A stretch of 48,897 nt of DNA from Paraktedonobacter sp035294465 (GTDB taxonomy: Bacteria; Chloroflexota; Ktedonobacteria; Ktedonobacterales; Ktedonobacteraceae). The stretch covers positions 1 to 48,897 of the forward strand of contig DATGKW010000197.1 in assembly GCA_035294465.1 (NCBI GenBank), written 5' to 3'. The notes below the pieces were generated by a model, which worked only from the letters and a program-made list of their open reading frames with translations, was not told where the DNA came from and ran no database searches. Shown here piece by piece: positions 18,901 through 29,300 of this stretch. The translations under genes were made by a program, and so were the position numbers. Numbering within the stretch: position 1 is the first letter of the stretch; every line of letters begins with the position of its first letter.

Positions 18901-19550
18901 ACGGTCCAGGCATGCTCAGAACGGCGAATCTTACCTTTAACCACCACCTGGGGCTGCTCGTCCGGTTCAGGAGACCAGGGTACTATCGGACCTTCGCGCA
19001 GGGTCAGGAGATGGGGCGCGCCGCCCATAGGTTGGCGTTTCCAGACCATCGCCGGTGCGCCGGTCGCGGTGGTAGCAGTCTCGCTATGCACGCGGCGGTA
19101 CCGTCCCCAGCTCGCGGTCACAGCCAGCGTCTCCGCCTGCCCATCGACACAGAAGCTCAGGCCGAGTGCAGAGGAGCGAAAGGTCAGCGTATTGAGCGAG
19201 GTCTCTTCTGGCAAGCCATCCTCGGCTCCGCTGGCATCGGCCAGGGCCAGTTCTTCCTGCTCTTCCGGTTTCACTTGCTGCTGGTTGGGGGCCAGCAGGC
19301 CAACCAGGTAGCGATCCCGCACACTGCTCTCGTGAACTTCCTCTTCAGGACCGCCTGCGGGACCAAGCAGATCGAGCAGCACCAGCCGCTCCAGTTCGTC
19401 GCGCAGGGCCGCTGGCGCAGGCACCTGCAAGACCGGTTCTGCCGGCTCGTGCTGTGCGTAGCGGCTCCTGGCCTCTTTTATCTCAAGCTTCTCGCCCTGA
19501 CGTGCCACTTCCACTCCTCCAGGTAGCTCTTCTGGCTGGATAGAGTCCAT
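15972..19550 (-). CDS. drmA: DISARM helicase DrmA
   Basis: A 1192-residue SF2-type helicase. Walker A is PTGGGKT at residues 489-495, the DExH box is QDELH with D747-H750, motif Ia-like SATATI-type ATATIRRAE follows, and the C-terminal lobe has NMISVGVDVKRLGLM and the long motif QATSRVGRN. These, with the DrmB partner immediately downstream, fit DrmA. Known role: DrmA with DrmB binds DNA ends or single-stranded overhangs and translocates, which is thought to recognise incoming phage DNA. About 450 N-terminal residues before the helicase core have no motif I know. A zinc-finger-like CPWCGARIE lies inside the core. An AGGGATAGGT site precedes ATG 19550. Confidence 0.9.
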   Translation of the reverse strand: MDSIQPEELPGGVEVARQGEKLEIKEARSRYAQHEPAEPVLQVPAPAALRDELERLVLLDLLGPAGGPEEEVHESSVRDRYLVGLLAPNQQQVKPEEQEELALADASGAEDGLPEETSLNTLTFRSSALGLSFCVDGQAETLAVTASWGRYRRVHSETATTATGAPAMVWKRQPMGGAPHLLTLREGPIVPWSPEPDEQPQVVVKGKIRRSEHAWTVTLFLVNGQKEPERRRDEAWLFQPELRVEAPDLRPIFCQRPLPRRHQPSDEELTMSMLYRQHAHFAIGHGVGVHTEVTPEDSTRATCIITRVVPGYDVPRTDSPRVEEIPGLGGLLLDMKLLATTPAGQLEQHLLPLITAYGQWIETQRARLDDPEAGLAPYQRVAQQGLAACERTLARISAGVRLLSENVQAARAFAFMNQAMWQQRIHSLYAEERRRDQPAFLEEKDIPENRSWRPFQLAFILMNLPALTDLHHPERSADASALADLLWFPTGGGKTEAYLGLSAYTMAIRRLQGVIEGRAGEDGVAVIMRYTLRLLTLQQFQRAAALLCACEMIRRSDPHGTWGQTPFRLGLWVGQRSTPNTTEQSEEASKQDRGSYRGSAIGGIGTPRQLTNCPWCGARIEAGRDIRVERFAAGRGRTLIYCGDTLGECPFSPRQSPGEGLPVLVVDEEIYRCLPALLIATVDKFAQMPWNGATQMLFGQVEKKCSRHGFRSPDLEDSDLHRATRTLPAAHSEAHRPLRPPDLIIQDELHLISGPLGTLVGLYENAVDRLSTWEVEGKRVRPKVIAATATIRRAEQQVQALFMRQVSIFPPNGVDAADNFFSLQRPPTQETPGRRYLGICAPGRRLKATLIRVYVAYLSAGQYLYERYGKAADPWMTLVGYFNSMNELGGMRRLVEDEVRSRLGKMNRRGMAQRQPPYLEELTSRKSSTDIPRVLDLLERSFQPAAPDQTEPPPRPLDVLLATNMISVGVDVKRLGLMVVTGQPKTTSEYIQATSRVGRNHPGLICVVYNWSRPRDLSHYEQFEHYHATFYQQVEALSVTPFAARALDRGLAALLVSYVRLLGGEFNENSQAGRVTGDHPYFAAAIEDLSQRASAITGSAEIGAMVREALEELKDYWLNKVATMRGGAVLGYKWRSDGRTVGLLRQPGQSGWEPFTCPNSLRDVEPSVNLILDDRGLDSPGEPGALVASGGG

Positions 19551-19676
19551 ACCTATCCCTGCTTTCCACTACACAATCTATAAGGTGCTGCTTATTCTAT
19601 CATAAGTCGCGGCGAATTTGGAGATCCTGCCAGAATAAGTAGCTGGCGCAACCAGTAGAGCGACGACGAGAGCCTG

Positions 19677-21815
19677 CTATGCCGGACCGATGTCCCAATA
19701 TTCTCGCGCAAATCCTGTCAACAGTGGCGATTGGGTTTCGGCAGGAATAAGAACCAGCAACGCACGCATAGCGCGAGTCATGCCGACAAAGATGGTACGG
19801 CGGTCGAGGCTCAGGAACTCGTCGCGTTCTTCCGCCTGGAGCTGGCCGCTGGTTTTGGCCTGCCAAGTGCTATCGGTAAAGCCGGCGAGAGCAACCACCG
19901 GAAATTCCAGACCTTTTGAAGAGTTGAGCGTAAGAACTTTCAGACCAGGGCGCTTGAGATCGAGTTCCTGACTTGCCATAAAGGTTGCGGGCAGGCCACG
20001 CTCAGACAACGCCGCCGCCAGCGTGTGCCCGCCTTTCACCGTTGGACACAGGATCGCACAGGAGTTGAGACTCAGGCGTAGCTCGCGCGCGGCAGCAGGC
20101 AGGAGGCGAGCCAGCAGATCCGCTTCGTCAGCGCTGTTCCTGACCGTGCGCACTGCCGGCAACGGGCCGTTATTCTTATACGCGCCACGTTCAACCGGCT
20201 CGTCATCGAGCGCGCCTCCTGCAAGATAGATGCGTGTAGCTTCACCAATTTCATAAGTGGAGCGATAATTTGTACGCAGGATGCCGGTGCGGCCTTGAAA
20301 ACGTAAGTCCGCGTGGACATCCGCCCAGTTGAAGCCACTACCGTAAATCGATTGGTTTGCATCAGCGGTAATAAAGAGTCGATTGGGCGTGCGGCAATGC
20401 CGAACGAGCAAGCGCAAAACGCTCGGATCGAGATCTTGAGCTTCATCGATCAATACGGCATCGTAGATACGACTTATCTGACCTGTTGCCGCATAGTCGG
20501 CCGCGAGCGCTCTGGCCTGCTGCCAGGTCATCATCCCTGCTTTTTGCAACAGACTGCACAGGGCGAGATAGAATTGCCAGATTGCCTCCCGCTGAAGCGC
20601 ATTAAGGCGAACGCGACGGCCCACGCGCGTTGCAGCCAGGTATGCTTCTCGCTCGCGAAGCTGGCGAGCAATGATAACCTGGCATACTTCCTGTAAAAGA
20701 TACTCAAGACTGATGCGTTGTAATGCCTGGCGTTGAGCCTGCTGCTGAAGCATGCTTCCCTCGAAGGTGGCTGTATTGAGCGCGGCCAGGGCCATATCGT
20801 TCAGCCTGGCATTATCGACGATACGAGGAGTGGCCCCTGCTTGCCGCAGCAACGACATGACCAGCTTATCGGCGGTCTGTACCTCAACATACTGCATGTC
20901 GGAACCTAGCAGTTGTTCGAGCAATTGCCGCGAGGAACGGGCCAGGGCATTGGTATAGGTGGTGAAGAGGATACGAAAATCGTTCAGCCCCTGTGCTCGC
21001 AGCGAACGAACCAGTGAGCGCACCCGGTAGAGCGCGATAGTGCTTTTACCCGTACCGGGACCGCCTTTGAGAAGAGTCGGTCCCGTCGCATTCATCGCCC
21101 AATCGACATATTTTTCCTGTTCTGTGGAGAGTTTGAGCAAGAAGCTAAGCAACTCGCCTTCTTTGAAACGGGCCAGATCCTGAGCCTGCTGCAGCATCAA
21201 GTCCGGTTGCTGCACGACCTGAGCCAGCGGACGCTTAAAGAGGTAATCGTAAATATTAAGGATATGCTCGTCAGGAACTCCATGATCGGACAACGCCCAG
21301 AGATCATCTTCAGTTACTACCGGCAACAGGAGGCGGTGGTATTCTACTGGCACGCGCAGATTATCCAGCAGATCCTTAGTGATAGGCTCAGGCAGCTCGC
21401 GCGCAGGTGGGGCAACGGGCTGGAGAAATTTTGCCCAGTCGATAGACGCCGGCTTCTCTTCCACCAGCTGAGGGTCAAAACCGCCGAGAAATTCGGGATC
21501 CAGATCTTCATCGTAGGTATCATTGGCACGCAGACGCAAGGTGAGCAGGCTAATATAGGGAAACTCAAAAGTGTAAAAGATGCGATAGTTGCTACAGCGA
21601 ATACGATACAACTTACCATGCATATATTTGAGTTGCTTCTTCACCTTTGCATCAGGCGTGGGATCCTGGATAAGGAGATTGATCTTCTCGACCACCTGAT
21701 GGGTTTCTTTTGGGGGCAAGGCCAGCATTTCCAGAATGAAATTGGGCTTCACTGTAGCTCGCCATTCTTTGTCAGGCGACATTTTACCATTTCCTCTCAG
21801 CCACTTTTTGATCAT
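19677..21815 (-). CDS. RelE/ParE-like domain fused to UvrD-type SF1 helicase, inside the DISARM operon
   Basis: A 712-residue protein (ATG 21815, with AGGAGG 12 bases upstream; ATG 21782 is also possible). Residues about 18-101 look like a RelE/ParE-fold toxin or mRNA interferase domain (WRATVKPNFILEML, KYMHGKLYRIRCSNYRIFYTFE). After a linker comes a full UvrD/Rep helicase: Walker A GGPGTGKST at 251-259, DEAQD, TADANQSIYG, RTNYRST, TLNSSKGLEF and VGMTRA. No antitoxin gene adjoins. It lies between drmMI and drmA, all on one strand. A gap of 144 AT-rich bases separates it from drmMI, so it may also have its own promoter. The frame continues upstream with a TTG at 21956, which I reject. The RelE part may be a DNA- or RNA-binding sensor rather than a toxin. 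Confidence 0.8.
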   Translation of the reverse strand: MIKKWLRGNGKMSPDKEWRATVKPNFILEMLALPPKETHQVVEKINLLIQDPTPDAKVKKQLKYMHGKLYRIRCSNYRIFYTFEFPYISLLTLRLRANDTYDEDLDPEFLGGFDPQLVEEKPASIDWAKFLQPVAPPARELPEPITKDLLDNLRVPVEYHRLLLPVVTEDDLWALSDHGVPDEHILNIYDYLFKRPLAQVVQQPDLMLQQAQDLARFKEGELLSFLLKLSTEQEKYVDWAMNATGPTLLKGGPGTGKSTIALYRVRSLVRSLRAQGLNDFRILFTTYTNALARSSRQLLEQLLGSDMQYVEVQTADKLVMSLLRQAGATPRIVDNARLNDMALAALNTATFEGSMLQQQAQRQALQRISLEYLLQEVCQVIIARQLREREAYLAATRVGRRVRLNALQREAIWQFYLALCSLLQKAGMMTWQQARALAADYAATGQISRIYDAVLIDEAQDLDPSVLRLLVRHCRTPNRLFITADANQSIYGSGFNWADVHADLRFQGRTGILRTNYRSTYEIGEATRIYLAGGALDDEPVERGAYKNNGPLPAVRTVRNSADEADLLARLLPAAARELRLSLNSCAILCPTVKGGHTLAAALSERGLPATFMASQELDLKRPGLKVLTLNSSKGLEFPVVALAGFTDSTWQAKTSGQLQAEERDEFLSLDRRTIFVGMTRAMRALLVLIPAETQSPLLTGFAREYWDIGPA

Positions 21816-21959
21816 GCTTCTACCAGCACCTCCTCTTTTGCTCAAAAAAGGTGTAATTCGTTGCTGAATATCGCCTATTTTATCATAAGTAATTGTAAAA
21901 GTGGAAGACCCTTTACTTTTGAGAGAAAGTACGTTTGATCCAGATCCGCCTGCCAACGA

Positions 21960-24900
21960 TCACGCGTGATGATCCTGCTCTTCTCCCTGTTCAAACAAAC
22001 TCTTCTGCTCAACCACTTCCCCATCAAAGAGCGTGCGCGGCTTGACAATCTGCCCGCCAATCTCATACGCCGCCTGATTCTCCGCTACCTTCCCCAACTC
22101 GCGGCTCTCTCGCTGTCTCGCGCCGCGACTGCTGCGCGCCGCCGCGATATCCGTCACCCGCGCCCGCTGGCCTCCGCCCTTGCGCGATCCGGCCTGTTGC
22201 CCTCGCGCTTTCGTCGCCTTCGCGCTCTTCTCGTGCAGACCCGCCGCGACCTCCTGGGCGTAGCGTTCGTGGTTGAGGCGCAGCAGGCGGCCCAGCACCT
22301 CGCGCCGCGCCTCTTCGCTGATGGTATAGCGTGTACCCTGCCTGGTCTCGTAGAAGCCATGCTCCAGGGCCAGGTCGCGCCAGCCATACGCCGCCGCCAC
22401 AGCCTCGTCCATCTCGCGGTGCAGTTCGCGCAACTGCACAATATCCTCAGCCTGCTCACGTGGATTATGGAAGCGGTTATACGTCGCGGTCAATCCCTCC
22501 TGCCGCGCCTGCATGATGGATTGGCGATGCTGATAGTAGCGCTCGCCGATGGATTCAAGACCGCCGGTGTCGAGAGGAAATGGGAAGGTCTCGAAACAGT
22601 CGGAAGGTGTATATTGCATGTCTGTTCTCAGGGTAGAGCTATGGCTTCTAGCCCAGATCTCATGAATGGACGATTGGAGAACTGCAAAGGGACAATCTAC
22701 GAAAACCACCACTTTTTCATTGTAAATCCAACCGTTTGGAACATAGCTGACAGAATGAACATTTGCGATTCGTGCTCTCACTAGCACTCGCTGCATACCT
22801 GCAATTGCAGCGTAAAGCGCTGGTGCTCTTTCAGCAAACAGCCACCAGTTTTCCCGCCTGGGCTTCCGTTTATTTTTGTCACGCTCAGGTTTGACTTTTT
22901 CACGAATAATTTGAAAACAATCAGGATACTTTTCTGCTTCCTCGATATCCCAATCAAAGAAATTAATCACCCAGCGGCTCGGAGACTGATCGGGACGCGA
23001 ATTTAAGTCCTCGCCGTTCAGATAGGGAAAGAGCACATCGCGATTGCGAGGATCTTTTTGTATCAGAGCCTGCGCCTCTTCTGGTTGCAGCACAAAACCC
23101 AAACCTAGAACAATAGACCCCTGAAACGATTTATTTTCATTCGCCACAAGCCTGAAAGGTTTGCCTTCTACCGCACCAGGAGGAGTGAGATACGAAGTAA
23201 TCCCGTCAACCGGCTGCTCTTCAAGCAAATACGCGCTTTGCCAGTCGCCGTGACGCAGCCAGATCTGGGCGATTTCCAGGCTGGCCTCACCGGGCCATTT
23301 GCGGCTGGGCGTAGCGCGCGGGATGGTCCAGCCAGCGGCGAGGATTTGATCCAGGCCAACCTCGCGGGTGTCACCCTGGGCGATGGTGTTGGTAGCCAGC
23401 AGGGCACACTGACCAGCGCGGCGCACAAGGCTGGTGGCGCGCAGGAAGAAGTAGGCGCAGAGATCGGCGCTGCCGCGCTTGCCAGAGGCGAGGTTTTCGA
23501 CCAGATATTCGCGGTAATCCTGGCTGAGCGCGCCGGTGATGCGCTGGCCACCCTGGAACGGTGGGTTGCTCAGCAGGGCATCGAAACCGTGCGTGTGACC
23601 ATTGGAGATGTGGTTGTCTTTGACTTCGAGGAAGGCTTCGGGCAGTTCGAGGAACCAGTGGAAGGGCCGGCGCTCGGCGAGCTTTGCGTCAACGGTCTGG
23701 CGCAGACCGCGATAGACTTCTTGCAGGCGAGCGTCGAAATCAGGGTGGGGATGCTGGCGGGCCTGCTGGTAGTCGTTGATCAGAGCGGCGTAGTCGAGGC
23801 GGAGATCGAGGTCTTTGCGTTTACCGTACTCGCCCAGAGTGCTGAGGATCAGAATGTCCGCGCCCAGGCGCACCATTTCCATGGACTGTTCGGCCTCGGC
23901 CAGCAGGCGCTTCTTCTCTTCGATGCCGGCGATATCTTCGTCGGAGCGGGCGCGCAGCTCGGCGCGTTTCTCCAGGGCGTGGCGCAGGGCCGGCTCCATT
24001 TCGGCGGCGGCAAAGGTTGAGATCCAGGCTTCGCGTTTGCCGCCGGCCTCCATCGAGAAGGTGCGCAGTTGATCCAGGCTCACGCCGAGCAGCGAGTCGC
24101 CGGGGCGCAGGGCGTGATCAAGAAAAGTGAAAGGGCGGTCTTTGCTGAGGGTGATCAGCCAGAGCGAGAGTTTGGCCATCTCTACAGCCAGGGGGTTTTT
24201 GTCCACGCCGTAGAGGCAGCGTTCGGCCACCAGGCGGCGGGCCAGAGCCTCGCGTTCCTCGATATCGCCAGGCACGATGATCTCGTGCAGCTTGCCGCTG
24301 GCCAGTTCGCCCTCTGGCGTGATGGTCACACGCGAACGGTAGCCCTGCTCGACGATCTCCCAGGACTCGACCAGGCGCTGGGCCAGGTAGCGACAGGTCT
24401 GGACCAGGAACGCGCCCGAACCCATGGCCATATCGCAGACTTTGAGGTTGAGCAGTTCTCTGGGCGAGCGCAGAAGCCACGCGGTCCTCTCGCGGCCCTC
24501 GGCGGGACCTTCATAGACCAGCGGCTCCAGCGTATATTGCACCATCGGCTCGGTCAGAGCGCGCGGGGTGTAGTGTGTACCGGTGGTGCGCCGGTCCGTG
24601 CCCTGCGTCATGTAGAACGCGCCGGGCAGGATCACCACCGGCTCCTCAAAGCTGTTCAGGCGCAGCAGACCGGCGAAGGGTCTGACGCGCTGAAACAGAG
24701 CCTCGTCGTTTTCGCAGGCAAAGCGCAGGCGCTCAAGCCGACGCACGTCGGGCGTGGCTGCCAGGTCGCGCTTCAGGCGCTCGCGCGGGTACCCGGTGGC
24801 CTCGGCCAGCAGGTCGAGCAGGCCATCTTCGCCTTTTGCTTGCAGGCATTCCTCCAGCCGGGCCAGAGAGATCTCCACGCCCTCGTCAGTGTATTTCGCG

Positions 24901-26291
24901 CCCCTGACTGTCAGGCCAAGCAGGGGTTCGGCAGCCCGGCGCGCCGTGTGGTCGAGCAGGCCCTCGTAGACATGGCCGATCTGCTCGATATCCAGCGCGC
25001 GAAACGAGAGACGCCGCGCCTCCATGCCGCCCGAACTTCTCACCTGAAGGTATTGCAGCGCGAAGAGCAGATGCAGCACCGTGCGATTATCGACGGGCAA
25101 CGGCTGGGCCTCGACCTCGCGCCAGCCTGTGCTCTGCGCACGGCCCTCCAGAAAAGGAAAGCGGTCGGGATCGAAAAGACGGCCATCGTAGGGGCGCAGG
25201 CTCAGGTCCTGGTGGCTGATCCCGCCGTAGACCACACGAAACAGGCTGAGCAGGCGCGACCAGGCATCGCACTTCTGCTCAAGAAAAGCCTCGTCGCGCT
25301 GGCCGGCCACCTCCTGCAACTGCGCCAGCAGAGTCGAGGCGGCGTAGTTCTGGTCGTAAAGGCGCTCGCCCAGCGGCAGCAGATTGCGCTCTTCGGCGAA
25401 GAGCAAGAAAACCAGGCGCATCATCACCGTCAGCGCGGCCTCGTAGAGCGTTTCCGGCGTGATCTCGCGCAGGAGTTCGCGCCCGCGATCACGGTCGATG
25501 CGATCCAGCGTGCGGATCAGCACACTCACGGCGCGGCGCACCTGATAGCCAAGCTGATCGGTCACCTCCTGCTGAGAAAGCGCGCTCTCGGCCAGCATGC
25601 GTTCCAGCGTATCTTCTGCCGGCACACCAAAGAAGCGATGCTGGTGCAGCAGGCTGCGGAAGGCGCGCAGAGTGATTGGATCTTCCAGCCAGAGATTAGC
25701 CTGCCAGGAGACAAAGCTGGTCTCCTCGCCCTTGATCGCGTAGACCAGCATCCAGTGCTCGCCGTTGGTCAGCAGGCCCAGAGGCACGCCGGTATAGCGC
25801 AGCAGATCGACCATACCATCGGCCGGCGTGGGCGGCCACACCCTGCCGCGCACCGACTCGTCCAGGCCCTGCTGCCCTGGGTAGCTCATCATCAGCAAGC
25901 GAGCCTGCCCGGTGGAGGGATCGCACAACGCGTAGTCCGGCGCGAGCGGGAGGCCGTGCTCGCCGGGGTGACGCAGGTTTGCCGGGATGGCCGCCCCCTC
26001 GCGCAGCAAACCCGGCCTGTGCCCGTCGTTGCCCGATTCGCGCTCCATGCCCAGCACTTTTTCCAGCACAAAGAGAATCCAGGCCGTGTGCAGCGCCACA
26101 TTCTGTTCCCCGCTCTCCTGGTCGCTTACCCACTGCTCATAGGCCGTGCGCAGGCGGTGGCGCAGATCAGGCTCGACGCCATCCAGGCCATTGGGGAAGA
26201 CCCGCTTCAGCACGGGCATACTCAAAAATGGCCCCGATGTCGGCAGCAGCGAGAGCCACTCGTTATGTTCGCGCTCGATAGATGAAGGCAT
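21960..26291 (-). CDS. drmMI: DISARM adenine DNA methyltransferase DrmMI (Eco57I/PglX-like)
   Basis: A 1443-residue N6-adenine methyltransferase. The SAM motif I is DMAMGSGAF at residues 620-628 and the catalytic motif IV is NPPF at 909-912. About 550 residues precede motif I, and more than 450 follow motif IV with a target-recognition-like part. The C-terminal end holds a lysine- and arginine-rich tail (about 1375-1420) that could bind nucleic acid. In class 1 DISARM this enzyme marks host DNA as self. The ATG at 26291 has AAAGGA eight bases upstream, and the drmD stop is 21 bases before it. PglX of BREX is an alternative on sequence type alone; the presence of drmA, drmB and drmD decides for DISARM. 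Confidence 0.85.
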   Translation of the reverse strand: MPSSIEREHNEWLSLLPTSGPFLSMPVLKRVFPNGLDGVEPDLRHRLRTAYEQWVSDQESGEQNVALHTAWILFVLEKVLGMERESGNDGHRPGLLREGAAIPANLRHPGEHGLPLAPDYALCDPSTGQARLLMMSYPGQQGLDESVRGRVWPPTPADGMVDLLRYTGVPLGLLTNGEHWMLVYAIKGEETSFVSWQANLWLEDPITLRAFRSLLHQHRFFGVPAEDTLERMLAESALSQQEVTDQLGYQVRRAVSVLIRTLDRIDRDRGRELLREITPETLYEAALTVMMRLVFLLFAEERNLLPLGERLYDQNYAASTLLAQLQEVAGQRDEAFLEQKCDAWSRLLSLFRVVYGGISHQDLSLRPYDGRLFDPDRFPFLEGRAQSTGWREVEAQPLPVDNRTVLHLLFALQYLQVRSSGGMEARRLSFRALDIEQIGHVYEGLLDHTARRAAEPLLGLTVRGAKYTDEGVEISLARLEECLQAKGEDGLLDLLAEATGYPRERLKRDLAATPDVRRLERLRFACENDEALFQRVRPFAGLLRLNSFEEPVVILPGAFYMTQGTDRRTTGTHYTPRALTEPMVQYTLEPLVYEGPAEGRERTAWLLRSPRELLNLKVCDMAMGSGAFLVQTCRYLAQRLVESWEIVEQGYRSRVTITPEGELASGKLHEIIVPGDIEEREALARRLVAERCLYGVDKNPLAVEMAKLSLWLITLSKDRPFTFLDHALRPGDSLLGVSLDQLRTFSMEAGGKREAWISTFAAAEMEPALRHALEKRAELRARSDEDIAGIEEKKRLLAEAEQSMEMVRLGADILILSTLGEYGKRKDLDLRLDYAALINDYQQARQHPHPDFDARLQEVYRGLRQTVDAKLAERRPFHWFLELPEAFLEVKDNHISNGHTHGFDALLSNPPFQGGQRITGALSQDYREYLVENLASGKRGSADLCAYFFLRATSLVRRAGQCALLATNTIAQGDTREVGLDQILAAGWTIPRATPSRKWPGEASLEIAQIWLRHGDWQSAYLLEEQPVDGITSYLTPPGAVEGKPFRLVANENKSFQGSIVLGLGFVLQPEEAQALIQKDPRNRDVLFPYLNGEDLNSRPDQSPSRWVINFFDWDIEEAEKYPDCFQIIREKVKPERDKNKRKPRRENWWLFAERAPALYAAIAGMQRVLVRARIANVHSVSYVPNGWIYNEKVVVFVDCPFAVLQSSIHEIWARSHSSTLRTDMQYTPSDCFETFPFPLDTGGLESIGERYYQHRQSIMQARQEGLTATYNRFHNPREQAEDIVQLRELHREMDEAVAAAYGWRDLALEHGFYETRQGTRYTISEEARREVLGRLLRLNHERYAQEVAAGLHEKSAKATKARGQQAGSRKGGGQRARVTDIAAARSSRGARQRESRELGKVAENQAAYEIGGQIVKPRTLFDGEVVEQKSLFEQGEEQDHHA

Positions 26292-26312
26292 AGCGAAATC
26301 CTTTTCTCCGTG

Positions 26313-29300
26313 TTACATCAAGCGTTCGGGCACCAGAAACATTACAGCGACCGGGAAAAGATACACCTGGCGGCTGGCATAGCGGGCCTGAATGTTCTGA
26401 CGCTCGCTCTCGATTTCGCGCGTGATAGCCTGCGCGCGCTTCTCAAGCTGCTCGCGGTCATAATCAAACTGGCGGCGTTCGTCTTGCTCAAAGAGTGAGA
26501 GTTGGACAACCGCGTGCAGAGTTTGCTCGATGCTCCGCTGAAGCTCGCTGAGTACATCGGAGATCATGTTCACTTCGTAGTTCATGCGCTTTTCCAGGTG
26601 CCCTTCCAGACTCCTGACCCTGCGCCGCTTCAGAGCCTCCAGCGCGCTATACAGGCGTTCGCGATGTCCGGGCCACGCCTCTGCTAAGCGTCTCTCCCAG
26701 GCCGGGGGCACGCGTCTGGTGGTCGCGCTAGTCAGCACGCGTCGCAGGTCTTCATCGCGCATGACTTCAAAGCGCTGGCCCGCGCGCAGCGTGCCGCCGG
26801 CTGCAACCAGTTCTTCGTGCAGGCGCTGGCTATCGCCGCCCAGGATGACCAGCCGCGCGAAGGCCGCCACCGCCGGGGTATCCAGGTGCAGGTCGGGCAC
26901 AACGCGCGCGGTCACGCGGTGCAGGATCTGCAAGTCGGTCCGCCAGGTCGCGGCGCGCAGCAGAGCCAGCGACATGGCTACCAGGCGATGATTGAGGTGG
27001 GCCAGCACAACGTCGTCGCGCCCCCTGGCCAGCGCCTCATCGAAGACGATAGGGCGCTGCCGACCCGTCAGCGGATGAGGTAGCCCTGCGGTACAACTGG
27101 CCCAGCTTCCGCCCAGCGCCGGCACCTCAAAAGCTGCAATTGGATGCTCGCCGCGTAGATCGGTGAGGGTAATCTTGCGCAAGGGCGGCTGATTAGCCAG
27201 CTCCAGCGCCGTCTCCACCACAAACTGAATATTCTCCGGCGTCATTTCAAGCACGCGCCGGCTCTCGTCCAGTTTCTGGCGCAGGCGCTCAATCTGCTTC
27301 TTGATATTGGCCTCAAATTTTAAAGCCTCGCGCGCCCGCCGGGCCTCGATTTCTGCTTGCTCCGTCCTCAACTGGCGGCGCTCGCCCAGCATGGCCTGCA
27401 CCACCTGGTCCGCGATGACTGGCCCAACTTTGCCCAGGTCCTGGCGAATCGCCTCGACCTTCTTGAGCGCGATCCAGAGAAATTCCAGGTCGCCATCCAG
27501 CGTGCCCACCTCTTCAATCGTCACCGGACCCTCTTCCGCGCGCTCCTGCAAGCGGCTGCCCACGAAGTGATAAATATCCACCTGCTCCGCGCGCTGTCCA
27601 TGCCGGTCAATGCGCCCGTTGCGCTGCTCCAGCCTGTTCGGATTCCAGGGAATCTCATAATGAATCAGGTGCGAACAGTGGTTTTGCAGGTCGATGCCTT
27701 CCGAAGCCGCGTCCGTCGCCAGCAGGATGCGCAGGGGATCGAGCGAGGGATCGGCCTGGAAAGCTGCCTTGATCCGTTCGCGCTCTGGCCCCGGCATGCC
27801 CCCGTAGAGCAACTGCAAGTGGCCTCCCTCGGTAAAGCCTTCAGCATAGAGCATATCTTGCAGCCAGCTTTGAGTCGCGCGGTATTCGGTAAAGATTATA
27901 ACGCGCCGCTCGGACCAGCTCCCGGAGGGTTTGATGTGTTCGCGCAGCCAGCCGAGCAGCACACGCGCCTTGCTATCTGCGCGCCGGTCCGCCCGCTCAG
28001 CCCAGGCCCACATCTCGTCCAGCAACTGCTCCTCGCGTGCTGTCAGCGGCTGGCTGAGCAGCGCGGCCTCCTCGATAGCCGCGCTTGTGGCCTCGTCAAG
28101 TCCCTCGTCGTTATCGCTCTCTTCCTCGATCTCCTCAATCCAGTTGCGCAGCGCGCGCGGGCTGGAGGTATAGCCCGCCTGTTTCCCCCGCTTGAGCGAA
28201 GCGCGGTGGCGCTCCAGCGTCTTGAGAAAAGCGCGCGGCGAAGAGAACAGGCGCTTCTTGAGAAGCATCAGCACGAACGTATTGGCGAAGCGCTCCTGCT
28301 GGTTCTGCCCGGCGTGCTCCATACGCAAGCGCGTGTACTCGGCCAGCTTGCGATGAATGGCCCGCTCCTCTTCGGTATAGTTGACGATGAGCGGATGAAG
28401 CTGGCGCTCTGGAAAGTGCGGCGCGTCGTCCCACTCTTTGAGGTCAGATTTCAGCCGGCGCACCATCACGCGCTCCAGTTGCCGGCGATTGATCTCCACA
28501 CCGCGCGCGAAACGCTGGTCGTCCAGCAGTTCCAGCAGCGCCGAAAAGCTTTCCTCAAAGCCGTTGTGCGGAGTCGCCGAGAGGAAGAGTTTATGCTCGA
28601 AATGCGGTGCAAGCAGGCGCAGCGTTCTTGTACGCTGCGAATCGGTGATATAGTGCTGTCTGCCAGAGGGCGCGACATTATGCGCTTCGTCCAGGATCAG
28701 CAGATCGAAGCGGCGCGGATAAGGCGACTCGTTGGGACCAGGCAGCAGCGCCTTCAGCAAGCGCAGGGGATGCGGGCGCTTGATAAAATCGATGGAGGTA
28801 ATCAAGCGCGGAAAGTGCGACCAGGGATTGGTATAGATACCGCGTGTGCGGCGCAACTGGTGCATCAACGCGCTATCCACAATGCGAAACTCCAGGCCGA
28901 ACTTCTCGCGCATCTGGTCGCGCCACTGCACCTGTAGAGCCGCCGGGCAGATGATCAGCACCGTGCGTGCGCGATGGCGAATAATCAACTCCTGGCAGAC
29001 CAGGCCGGCCTCGATAGTCTTGCCCAGGCCCACATCATCGGCAATCAGCAGATTCACACGCGGCATCTGAATGGCGCGCGTCACCGGATCAAGCTGATAG
29101 GTCTCCAGATCAATACCGCTGCGAAAGGGAGCCAGCAGCGTCGTCACCTCGGCATTCGAGACCGCGCCCCAGCGCACCGCGTTCAAGAAAGTATCCAGCT
29201 TATGGGGTTCGTCAAAGCCCACCGGCTCCGGCAGGCTGTTTCTCTCGATAATGCCCGCGCCCGGCTCAATCTCCCAGATGACCTGCAATTCCTCGCCCAG

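Noticed and set aside
21816..21956. Extension of the RelE-UvrD protein from a TTG at 21956
   Set aside because: It lacks a ribosome site and the sequence is AT-rich, leader-like. ATG 21815 has AGGAGG upstream.
24069..26285. Long open frame of 738 codons on the plus strand
   Set aside because: It is antisense to drmMI, whose motifs are clear. The product has the low-complexity look of a GC-rich shadow frame and shows no domain.
27357..28937. Open frame of 526 codons on the plus strand
   Set aside because: It lies opposite the helicase core of drmD and shows no domain.
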